From assembly GCA_014898415.1 (NCBI GenBank), contig RCTD01000036.1:186001-250000 (forward strand): a stretch of DNA of 64,000 bases, written 5' to 3'. The notes below the pieces were generated by a model. The model was not told the DNA's origin. It saw nothing but the letters and a program-made list of their open reading frames with translations, and did not search any database. The position numbers were made by a program, and so were the translations under genes. This stretch comes from Stromatinia cepivora (lineage: Eukaryota > Ascomycota > Leotiomycetes > Helotiales > Sclerotiniaceae). Position 1 is the first letter of the stretch. Each line of letters begins with the position of its first letter. Positions 49,910 to 62,361 of this stretch are shown piece after piece.

Positions 49910-50139
49910 TATCAGAATAATTATATACAGGAAAATAAAGCTTGTCAACAAATATATAGAATTCTTTATTAATATATTTTGATTTACTTAAAAAGCTAGA
50001 ATCTATGAAAGATGAAGATCTATATAATAATATATGCCGAAGCATTAGTGCGAGTACTAGTACGCACGTGATCCTTACCATCCTTACCATTCTTACCATC
50101 CTTACCATCCTTACCATGCACGTGATTCATATTCCGACA
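49910..50139 (-). repeat. Element C 5' LTR (right, 230 bp)
   Basis: Contains five CCTTACCAT-type units (50072-50117) and a CACGTG on each side of them. Confidence 0.78.
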
Positions 50140-50574
50140 ATTCAATTATTTTATTTCAATTAATATAAGAAATAAAATAATAAATCAAATTTTAGTTTTG
50201 TTATTTTGTTTGATTATCGATTTATAAATGAAATATTATCGATAATTTATAATATATTTTTAAATAGAAAAATAAGTTTTCTTAAAATTTATTTACAAAT
50301 TGTAATCTTCGATTTAATATTATTCTTTTTGATATATCGAAATTTTTAAAAATATATCGAAATAGAATCTTTATTAATTGAAATATATTCAATAAATTTT
50401 ATAAATTTATTAATAATAATAAAAATAATATTATATATATATTTATTTATTTTTTAAAGAATAAATCTATAATAAAATCTATTATTATTTCTTTTTAAAG
50501 ATTAAAAAAGAATAATAGAATTTGTAATTTATTATAAAATTAATGATATTTTATAATTATTTATTAATAAATAA

Positions 50575-50720
50575 TATATATTTTTTTATATTTTTTTATA
50601 TTTTTTTATATTTTTTTATATTTTTTTATATTTTTTATATTTTTTTATATTTTTTTATATTTTTTTATATTTTTTTATATTTTTTATATTTTTTTATATT
50701 TTTTATATTTTTTTATATAT
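50575..50720. repeat. ~9-10-bp T-rich tandem repeat (ATATTTTTTT)
   Basis: About 14 units with slight length variation. The open frame across it is compositional. Confidence 0.9.
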
Positions 50721-52019
50721 TTTTATATCTTTTATTATATTGAATTAAAAGTATTTGTTTTCAGAATCTTTTATATTTTTTTAATACTTTAATAATCTTT
50801 TATAGGATTATTATAATAAACCTCTAAGATTTCGATCCTTATAATTTTATTTAACAGTATAAAGATATATTCATTATAAATAAACAAATCATTAGTATCG
50901 ACTTTCTAAAATATAATATTTGTAATAAAATTGTATCTTTATTTCAAATATTCCTTATTTTTTATAAAATCGTTATTTTTTTGAAATTACAATAAAGTAT
51001 TTCTTATTGATTTCAATATTGATTCGTTATCAATTAATATATTAATTATTTGATATAATATCGATTGTTTGTAATCAATTTCTATTAATAATCTAATAAG
51101 ATTATTCAAGGATAAATTATATCCCTTTTTTTAGAAAATATCAATAATATTCTACAAAGGTTTTGTTTTTTTAATAAAAAGATAAAAGATTACAATTATT
51201 ATTATTATATTTTTTAATTTATTTTATAATATAAATAACATTTCATTGATACTATTTATATCTTTAATACAATTGGATTATCTTGATGGATTATCGATAA
51301 GATTTAATTTTCCTAATTGATATATAATAATGAAAGTATAAATTATTAGGATTTTGATTTAATATATTTATTAATCGTTAAATACTTTTGTATCTATAAA
51401 ATACTAAAGATTATTATGATCTATTTTGATTATAATAATATATTAATTATTTGTCATATAATATCGTTATTGAACAAAAACTATATATATAATTAATAAT
51501 TTTTAATTATACATGAAATATCTTTATTTAATAAGAATAAGTTTTCTTGAATAAAAGATGATAAAGTGTTAATGTATTATTGTAGAATTATTATTATTCT
51601 TTGGGAATAATTGTAAAAGTATATAATCTAAAGTGAATTCAGAAGTATTTGTTTTTAAAAGTATATAAAAGAGTAAATTAAAGTGTTGGAATAATAATAT
51701 TATAATAAAGATCTTTTTTAAAGTATTGAAAGATTCTTAAGTTTTATTTATTTATTTGAATTTTAATATAACTTTTTTTATTAATATTTTGTAATAGATT
51801 AATTAATTTATAAATTATTTATATATATATAATAATAAATCAATAATAAAAGTTTACAAAACCCCTCAAAAATTTGGATTTCATAAATAGATATTGATAA
51901 CGATCATTTAATAATGATTTTAATTCTATTAGATTTTATAATGATATTCTTATCGAAAATAATAAAATCTAGAAATTATATCTTTTACATATAAAACATA
52001 TATTTTTTAAAATTTATAT

Positions 52020-52600
52020 AAAATTTATATTCTAAAAACTAGACAAGTATTTTATAGATATTAATAATACAAGTTTTCTTATTCTTGAAATAAATAAAGA
52101 TATTATCAATTAATTCAATAAATATTTAATTGATATATATTTGAAATATTATAGGAATATTAATTAATCCAAATGATATAATTAGATATTCAAATTGATT
52201 ATAATATCTATAGAATACTATCTTTTATTTGTTGTTTTCGTATATATATATTTGATAATAAATATCTTTAAGATCAAATTTCATAAAGAATATACTTTAT
52301 TTTAGATAATTTAAAGATTCATTAATTAAAGATAATAATATCCGGTTTTTCTTTGTAATATAATTGAAATCCTAATAATCAATATATAATTAATAATTGT
52401 TATCTTTTTTTAAAATAAATACAACCAAAATATTAATAAAATTGATTAAATAATGAATTCAATCCTTTTTTGGATATTTGTTGAAATACTTTTGAAAGGT
52501 AATTAGTTTTTTTTTTGAAAAAGTATAAATAGATTTCTAAAAAGAAATAATATTAGATTTTAAATCAATACAATATTTTCTTGAATAATAATCGAAGAAT
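52020..52600 (-). pseudogene. Ty3/Gypsy reverse transcriptase remnant of G1
   Basis: Minus-strand reading with stops removed gives the ordered gypsy signature: ILKKDN, LYIDY, ITKKNR, LINESLNYL, KFDLKDIYYQIYI, NQFEYLIISFGLINIP and IIFQ. These correspond to the family's P.KKDG, LR.CVDYR.LN, I.K.RYPLP, KFDL..AYHRIRI and FEYLVMPFGLTNAPATFQ. The catalytic YLDD position reads as ELIDNIFIYF. At least five in-frame stops are present, several where Arg, Gln or Trp is expected. Confidence 0.78.
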
Positions 52601-54477
52601 AAATTATTTTTGTTGTCAAAAAAAGTTTTTGTATATTTTTTGTATTCTAAAGATATTATTAAAAATATTAAAATAAAAGTTTATCGAATCTTTAATAAAG
52701 ATTAAATAGAATATTGATTTTCTGATAATAGAATATATATTATAATTTTAGTCTTTATATTCTAATATAATTTTTTGATAGTAATAATTTCTAAATCTTT
52801 TAATATAGATCGAAAACAGAATAATATCGATTTCTAATTGATATTTGGATTTATATTTTGTAATTAAAAAAGATTAAGAATTATATTAATATCAAATAGA
52901 TTAAAGATAATAATAATGAATTGATATATATATATTCTTTTTATATTTTGATTATTAATTATTTCTATTATAAAATAATGATTATTATATAATAATATGA
53001 TATTATTATTAATCGATATTAAAGGGATGCTCTTTTTTGATTTGGGATTCCAATTCTATTTAATATATTTAGTTTATTGGATGATATTAATTTAAACTTT
53101 TAAATCGATAAAATATTAAAGTTTTATTATTATATTATCAATCTTGAAATTTGTTTTGATAATTAATATAATATATCTCTTTTTTTGAGGACCCAAAATT
53201 ACAGGAATAATTAAAATTATTATTGGATTTGATGGTTTTCTGAGTTATCTAGTTTTGAAGGATATATAGAATAGTAATTGATTATATAAATTTTTTTATA
53301 ATTCGTATAAATATAGAGATTGATATATATAATAAAATAATATCCTGGATATTAACAATAAAAATAAATGAATTCTTTTTATTAGTATTTGTTTGAAGTA
53401 TTCTTATTTGTTTTTTTAAAAAAAAGATTTAGAATAAGATAATCGAAATTATTTATAGAACTCTGATATATGTATATACAGAGTTTGATAAAAGTATTGA
53501 TTCGATTATATTAAATTATTTCTTTATTTTCGTTCATAAAGTAATTAAATAATATTTATTTATTGATATATTTTATTTATATTTTTTAAATAACAAATTT
53601 GTTTTATTAATTCATTTCTAATTTTTAATTATTAAAATGATTCAGAAATTCTTTTTATAATATATAAAAAAGTTTTGATAAAAGATATTCTTTTTATATA
53701 CTTTTTATCTTTATTTCGATTTTCTTTTTCAAATTATTAAAATATATTATAAAATTATTTATATTTTGGTAAAATTATTATTTAATATAAATAATATATT
53801 AAATAATGAATTACTATTAATTACTCTTATTTAAAATAGAATCATATTTATATTCTTTGAATTGTTTTTATAATATATAAATATTATTTGTTTTTTTATA
53901 TTGTTATTAAATTATTAATGATTATTTTTGAAAGTATTAAATAACATAACCTATTTTCTTTTGGTTGATTGAGAAATAATATTTATTATTATTCCGAAAT
54001 ATAAATTCTTTTTAAAAAAAAGAAATCCTTTATTTTTATTATATTAAAACTTTTATAAAATAAAAGCTTTTAAAACTTTAAAGATCTTCTTTAAAAAACA
54101 GGAATATTATTAAGCATTATTATTATTCTATTATAATTTATTATTAAAAAACTTATATTCTTTTTTATATAAAATAAATAAAAATCTCTTTGATTTATTA
54201 TCGATTTATTCTTTTAAAAACTTCGAATTCTTTTTATTTATTTTCAAATCATTATATTAATTTCATTTTGAATTGAATAATGAATTGATAATTGAATATA
54301 AGTATGTTATTATCGATTCTATTTCTATTTCTAAAATTGTTTTCAATTTGGTTTTGAAAAATATTTCGGTTAATTAAAGGGTTTAGGGTTTTTCTTATTC
54401 CAATTATTATGATTTCAATAATATATTAAGGATAATTAATTGATAAATTATTTCTCAAAAAAACAAATAAAAAGGAT

Positions 54478-54718
54478 TATAAAAATTATAAATAACAAAG
54501 AATCATTTAATCTCAATTTAATTATAAAGAAAATTACTTTCTTTTTAAATTTAATTAATAAATAATATTGGAATAACAATCTCTATTATTGATATCTTAT
54601 ATAAAAAGAATTTCTTCAAATCCCGAAATAACAAAATAGTATATCGTTATTTTTATATATAGATTCTGCTTACGAATCGCGCATATCTAGTCTCAAATTT
54701 AGATTGATAATCGTAATA
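54478..54718 (-). repeat. Element G1 5' LTR (right end)
   Basis: On the minus strand it begins TATTACGATTATC (from TGTTACGATCATC). A ~27-bp segment present in the other two copies is missing here. The partner is split across 17314-17527 and 24235-24291, and a third copy, inverted, starts at 62362. Flanking TAAGA versus TAAAG at the far end is a poor target duplication. Confidence 0.68.
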
Positions 54719-56048
<1,330 letters not shown>

Positions 56049-56383
56049 TGTTACGCCGGAACGTCACAAACCAATATCACGTGTTCCAGGATCATATGAA
56101 TAGTTATATGAGGGAGCGAGGGAGCGAAGGAACGAGATTCGAATCTCGCTTTTTAGTTTTATAGCTTCAATTCAATATTAGAATATGAAGGTTTATATAA
56201 TCAAGATGGATTTCCTTTGTATAGAGTTTTGTGCTCAAAATTAATCATTTAATATATTTTATTATTAATTATGAATTATATATTATTATTGTTATTATTT
56301 AAATCTTTGTTTGATATTTAATTATAAATTATCTTGAGAATTTAGAGCATTTTCATATGATCTAGATGACAAATCTTGTAATA
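56049..56383 (+). repeat. Chromovirus 5' LTR
   Basis: Includes GAGGGAGCGAGGGAGCGAAG and a 16-bp perfect palindrome CGAGATTCGAATCTCG at about 56134-56149. Confidence 0.85.
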
Positions 56384-56599
56384 CTTTGAGTATTCTTATT
56401 GTTTCAAGTATCGATTCGATAAATAACGATATTATGTTTTTCAAAATACTATAATCTAGTAATTCTATTACAATCAATTAGATCATTTCCGAAAGTATCG
56501 ATAAGGATGGAGATATTGTTATAAGAGGTATTGAAGATTTTAAAGAGATTATTATTATCGAAATTCTTAAAGTTGCTTTATTAAATCGATTTATAAGTA

Positions 56600-59500
56600 A
56601 TCAACAAAAATTAGAAATTTTCTTGCTTCAACTTAAGATTTATTTCCAATTCAATCAGAATAAATTCAATTATGATATCGATAAAAATATCTAGACTGTT
56701 TTTTATTTTAAAAGAGAAATTGTTAAATGGATTTAATTATATTTTAAGGATTATTTCGTTAATTTGAGTAAGTCTAAGAAACGAATGTATTTAATCTAAA
56801 TTATCTTTGGAATATTTGAAGACTTTAAGAGAGAGATATGATGAATATTCGGGAATATTAATGAATTATATAATGCCGAGTTTAAGATTTATAGTTTTAA
56901 GTAAACAGGATTAATAATTAAGTATATTGTGGAATTCAGAAGGTATATAGATATTATTGAATGAAAAGAAAATGTAATAATGAATTACTATTGAAAAGAA
57001 CTTAAATTTAAAATCAAGTTAGAATTGGATCGTAATTATATTTGAAAAGATTTGAACAAATTAATTGAGGAATCTATTAAAGCGGATAAGATATTTTATA
57101 AGTATTAAAAGGAATGTTGATCTTTCAATTTTTATAATAATCGAGATTGTAATAAATATTATAAAAACAAAGAAAGATTTTGAAAGAATAAACAATTTTA
57201 TAGAAATCTAATATAATTGGATGTGATATTTAAGAACAAAGTATTAAAAAAAGAAATAGAATAAAGATATAAGGATAAATTCTATTTCGAATATAATAAA
57301 TCAGGATATCAAGTTAAAGATTATTGAAACAAAAGATTATTAGAAGGAGATTATTATAAGAAATTCAGTAAAGATTAATTTAATATTATTTTCATTCTTC
57401 AATTATATATTATTAATACTATTAATCTTGTTATTGAACAATTATTAATTAAAATCGAAAAAGAGGAATCAAAAAAAGAAAACCTTTGATGGCTTTATAA
57501 AAATCTTAATTTAGAAGAGTTTTGAATTATCTGCGAAATAGATATTTGGAATTGTTATATCTGGAAATTTGAAAATATAAATGAAAGTATAATAAATGAA
57601 GACTTTAATATAATAGATATCGAAAAGGGCAAATTATATAAAGTAAAATTTATTAATAAATATTTGATTCTATAATATAGAGTTACTATTAATAATTCCT
57701 TTATCAAAAGAACTATTAATAGATATTCAAAAAAACCAACGAAAGAAAATAACCAAAATCAAGCAATTGATCAAATTGATCAAATTAATCAAAATAACGA
57801 AATGGATCAGTTGAATATTGTAGGATAGATAGAATAAATTTATTATGTTACAAAGATAAAAGGACAATTAATACGAATTATAATTGATTTAAAGATTATA
57901 GGAAATTTTGTTATATCAAGAATTACAAAGTATTTGAGAATATAATTTCAAATGAAACAGATTTTATATTAATTGTAATTGATTAATGGATAATTAATCG
58001 AATTAAACGGAAAAATTTTATAGGAGATATATTCAGTATAGATGATTATAAATCAATATATAAAGATCATCTAATTCGATATTATTTTATTAAGAAATCA
58101 ATAAATCATTTTAGGGATGTTATAATTAAAAATATATAATTTTTAGATTAATTGATTGTAAGAAATAGTATTATTTTCAAACAAAAGCGATCGATGAGAT
58201 ATATTAGAATTTGTAAGGCTGAATATATGCGATGGAGAATTGAAGGTGAATAGTATTATTGATATAGAATATTTAATTTAGGGTTTTTTATTAATAGTGA
58301 AGCAAGGTGAATTTCTTGTATAAATAAAGAATAAGCAAAAGAAGTTGTTTGAAAATATTTTTGTAAGGAAATAGATCGAAACGTTAATATCGGTATAATA
58401 TCAGAAATATAAGAAATTATTCAAAAAAAGAAAAGGCTATGAAGTTTTACTAGAATATAAGTTATAAGATTACAAAATAATATTGAAGAAAAACAAAATG
58501 TTTCTATTTGGATTAATCTATTTAATATCAATTTTAGATTTAGAAACACTTAGGGATTATATTAGTAATATATTAAAAAAAGAATGGATCAAAGAATTTA
58601 TTTTATAAATAATTAATCTTATATTATTTATACTAAAAAAGAATAATATAAAGAAACTTTATATAGATTATTATAAATTTAATAATATAATAATCAAAGA
58701 TCGGTATTCATTTCTATTAATTATAAAATTAAAGGATCAATTAAGAAAAATCAAGATTTTCTCTAAATTTGATTTACAAAACGAATTTTATTTAATCAAA
58801 AAAAAAAAAAAATAGAAAACTATATTCAAGATTCGATACAGATTATACAAATATCAAATTATATTATTCAAATTAATAAATATATTAACAATATATATAT
58901 ATTTAATTAATAATATATTAAGAAAATATTTAGATATATATTATATATACTATTTAAACAACATTTTGGTATTCTTAAAAATAGAAGAATAATATATTAA
59001 AGATATTCATAAGGTTCTATAGCATTTGGAAGAGACAAATCTTCAATATAAATCTAGTAAGTATAAATTCTATATTACAAAAACGGAGTTTTTAAATTAC
59101 ATTATATTTTTTAAAGATTTCAAAATGAATTTTAATAAAGTAAAAACAATTATAGAATAAAAACCCTTAATTAGTATAAAAGAAGTATAATCCTTTTTAG
59201 GATTCGCCAACTTTTATCAACAATTTATCAAGAATTATTCAAAGATAATTACTTCAATAATAGAATTTACTAAAAAGAATCAAGGAGAATTCAAATAAAC
59301 AAAAACAGCACAAACAACTTTTGAATACTTCAAAAAAACATTTATAAATAAACCGATCCTCAAAACATTCGATCCAGAACTACCAATAATTATGGAAATA
59401 GATTTCTCAAATTATATAATAGGAACAATATTGAATCAATCCGATTCGAATAAAAAATAACAATCAATTGTTTATCATTCATATAAACTATCACTAATCA

Positions 59501-61320
59501 AACTAAACTACAAAATATATGATAAGGAATTGCTAAGGATAATAAATACTTTTAGGGAATGGAGAATATATTTGAAAGGATTAAAATATATAATACAAAT
59601 ATATATAAATCATAAAAATTTGATTTACTTCATTACAATAAAGAAATTAAATTGATAATAGATCCGATAATCGGAAACCTTGGCCATTTACAACTTCAGA
59701 ATTTTATATATCAAAGGAAACGAAAATATTAGAATAGATATTTTCAATCGAAAATTAGAATACTTACAAAACAAAACCTATAAATTACATACAATATTAA
59801 AACAAAATTATAATGCTTTAATACATAACAAATTATAATTTATTACTATTTTAAAAATAAATTATAATACTATTAAAAATATTATAAAAACAGAATACTT
59901 AACGAATATTATAGCTAAAAGAATCCTAACTATCCTAAACAATTCAGAAAGAGGATTCACTATCGAAAATAAATTCATTTATTTTCATAATAAGTTTTAT
60001 ATACCCTCTAATTTAATTAAGGATTATATTATAAAACAATATAAACTTTCAATTTATAGATATCAAAATATTACAAAAACCTTTATCAAAATAAAAAAAG
60101 AAGTTTATTTTTCAAAAATAAGAATTATAATTGAAAATATAATTAGGAACTGTAATATTTATCTAAGAAATAAAACTGTTTGATATATACTTTATAATTA
60201 ACTCAAAACCCTTAAACTATTTATTCAATTATAGAAATCCATTATTTAGGATTTTATAATAAAGCTATTATTATCCAAAAATCCGATTATTCAGAAAAAA
60301 TATAATTTCATTCTAATAATAATAAACAAATTAACCAAATTCGCTTATATAATATCATTCTATAAAACTTGAACAATAGATAACCTTGCTTATATATTCA
60401 TACAAAATATAAATAGTATCCATAATATATCAAATAAGATCATCTCAAATAAAAACAAACTATTTATATCGAAATTTTGATCTACCTTTATAACATTACT
60501 TGAAATCAAAAAAAAAACTTTCGATAACCTTTCATCTACAAACAAATAATTAAACAAAACGATCAAACCAAACAATAAAAGTCTATCTTCATTATTATAT
60601 CAATTACAAACAAAACAATTAGATTAAATTATTACTTTTAAGACAATTCATATACAATATATCAAAAACAGAAACAACAAAAGTAATATTAATATACACT
60701 AACTTCGGATTCAATCCATTAATATACAAATTATCATTATTACAAAATACAAATACAAATAAAGTTATAAAAGATATCACAGAAATTAAAGAACTACAAA
60801 AACAACTCTTCTTGGATTTATAATTTATTGCTTTAAAAACAATATTATACTATAACAAATCATATAATATAAAATCTATACTTAAAAAAAGGAATAAAGT
60901 TTATTTTATTCGATAAAATATATAAACAAAACAACCTAATAATAAACTAAACTATAAAAAACTAAAACCATTCAAAATGAATAAAATAATAAGATCAATC
61001 AATTACAAATTAAAACTATCATATATTATAAATATCTATTCAATATTCTATATCTCCTTATTTGAAAAAGCACCACTTAAAATACCAAAAATACCAAACC
61101 TAGAAATCGATCCGATCAATCTGAAAAAAGAATATTATATTAAAGAAATATTAAATTGCAAATATATTAATAAGAAAATCAAATATTCAATCAAATAATA
61201 AAATTACTTATATTTAGAAAACATTTGAAAACCTAAAAAGAACTTTAGTACTTTTAACCTATTAAAGGAATTTCATCAATACTATTCAAACCTTCCCAAA
61301 AAGAATTCAAAGAATTCAAA
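56600..61320 (+). pseudogene. Chromovirus Gag-Pol, multiply interrupted
   Basis: Conceptual reading with many stops, in order. Gag runs about 56.6-57.3 kb (LLQLKIYFQFNQNKF). Protease is near 57.88 kb, where IIDLKIIGNFVIS stands for the expected IDSGATGNF. Reverse transcriptase is about 58.65-59.15 kb (LYIDYYKFNNIIIKDRY, KIFSKFDLQNEF, YLNNILVF for YLDDILVF). RNase H is about 59.33-59.65 kb (KTFDPELPIIMEIDFSNYI, SYKLSLIKLNYKIYDKELL). Integrase is about 59.95-60.6 kb (HNKFYIPSNLIKDYI, INKLTKFAYII). A C-terminal chromodomain-like segment from about 61.0 kb contains NYKLKLSYIINIYSIFYISL, YYIKEILNCKYINKKIKYSI and LLKEFHQYY. Chromodomains of this class bind H3K9-methylated nucleosomes. Confidence 0.8.
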
Positions 61321-61965
61321 AAAAAAAGAATCAAAATCGTTTAATATATTCGAATTAACCTCAATAGATATGGACAAACCAATATCCATTTACTCCTTCT
61401 CTTTTTTTATATACTCATTTTCTAATCTTTTCTTTTTCTTTATAATATCCAATTCATCCAAATATTTCAATCTACAATAAAATAATTCCTATTCACATTT
61501 ATCCAGCAATTATTACTGTTTCTATAGACAAACAATCTTAACAAATACTTAATCCTCCTCAACTTTCAATACCTTATATTATTTTACAATCAATTTTCAA
61601 TTATCCTCCAAAAGAACCTTACAATCTTATATTTCGATCAAAAGAATCTTTACATTATAAATAACCTATATATAAATACACTCCGAATAATATTCAAATA
61701 AATATATATTAACAATATATCAACGATTTTCCTTAATACAATAAAAACAAGAATTTATAATATCCTCAATATCTTTAACAAAACAAACAAAAATTTAATA
61801 TTGATCAATTTTCCTTTTAATAATAAATTATTCTAATTTAAAAGCCTTTTGTTTTATTAATATAATAAAAAATAAAAAAAGAATAATCATTATTATAATT
61901 ATCTATAAAAGAAAAATAATATTATATAAATACTTAAAACAAATATTAATTTAGAAAAAGGATAA

Positions 61966-62301
61966 TATTATATTGAAATATTACAAACCAATATTATGTA
62001 TTTCAAAATCATATAAATAATTATATAAAAAAGCAAAAAAGCAAAAAAAACAAAATTTGAATTTCACTTTCTAATTCTATCGCTTCATTTCAATATTAAA
62101 ATACAAAGATCTATATAATCAAAGAGGATTTCCTTTATATAAAGCTTTATATTCAAAACCAATCATTTAGTATACTCTATTATTAATTATAAATTATATA
62201 TTACTATTATTATTATTTAAATCTTTATTTAACGCCTAATTATAAACTACCTCGAGAGCCTAGAGCACTTCTATATGATCTAGACGGCAAACCTCGTAAT
62301 A
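61966..62301 (+). repeat. Chromovirus 3' LTR
   Basis: Aligns with the 5' LTR with one small indel and many transitions; followed by CGGGA. Confidence 0.83.
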
Positions 62302-62361
62302 CGGGACCCCTTTTTAAAAATATAAAACTATTCTTAAATCGTGATAATAATATAAGCACAA
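62302..62361. other. Spacer between the chromovirus and G2
   Basis: Sixty bases starting with the CGGGA duplication and CCCC; AT-rich thereafter. Confidence 0.5.

Larger units (their letters stand above)
43402..50139 (-). mobile_element. Element C: RIP-damaged Ty1/Copia, copy 3
   Basis: Perfect 5-bp duplication ATTCA (43397-43401 and 50140-50144). The left LTR (43402-43622) starts TGTCGGGACAACTGTACACG; the right LTR (49910-50139) ends CATATTCCGACA. It is co-linear with element A throughout and with B inverted. The minus-strand coding remnants follow the order seen in B, with the Gag block near 48.1-47.9 kb and the RNase H end near 44.3-44.2 kb. No solo LTR is present at the site occupied in B. 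Confidence 0.83.
50140..54477 (-). mobile_element. Element G1 internal region with gypsy reverse transcriptase
   Basis: Largest surviving piece of the underlying minus-strand Ty3/Gypsy element, from the right edge of element C up to the G1 5' LTR. It includes a T-run repeat (50575-50720). The outer part (about 53.25-54.48 kb) is repeated in inverted orientation at about 62.64-64.0 kb. Gag, expected between 52.6 and 54.4 kb, could not be recognised. Confidence 0.65.
56049..62301 (+). mobile_element. Chromodomain Ty3/Gypsy element (chromovirus), RIP-damaged
   Basis: Perfect 5-bp duplication CGGGA (56044-56048 and 62302-62306). The LTRs are about 335 bp: 56049-56383 starts TGTTACGCCGG, and 61966-62301 starts TATTATATTG and ends CGTAATA. 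A purine tract (AGAAAAAGGATAA) precedes the 3' LTR. The 6.25-kb length and the decayed Gag-Pol order fit a complete element. The 3' LTR has lost far more C/G in its first 120 bases than the 5' LTR. Confidence 0.87.

Noticed and set aside
50543..50743. Phe/Tyr-rich 66-codon frame
   Set aside because: Encoded by a T-rich tandem repeat.
56134..56149. Palindrome CGAGATTCGAATCTCG considered as a tRNA B-box or attachment site
   Set aside because: It lies within the chromovirus LTR and no tRNA cloverleaf can be folded around it.
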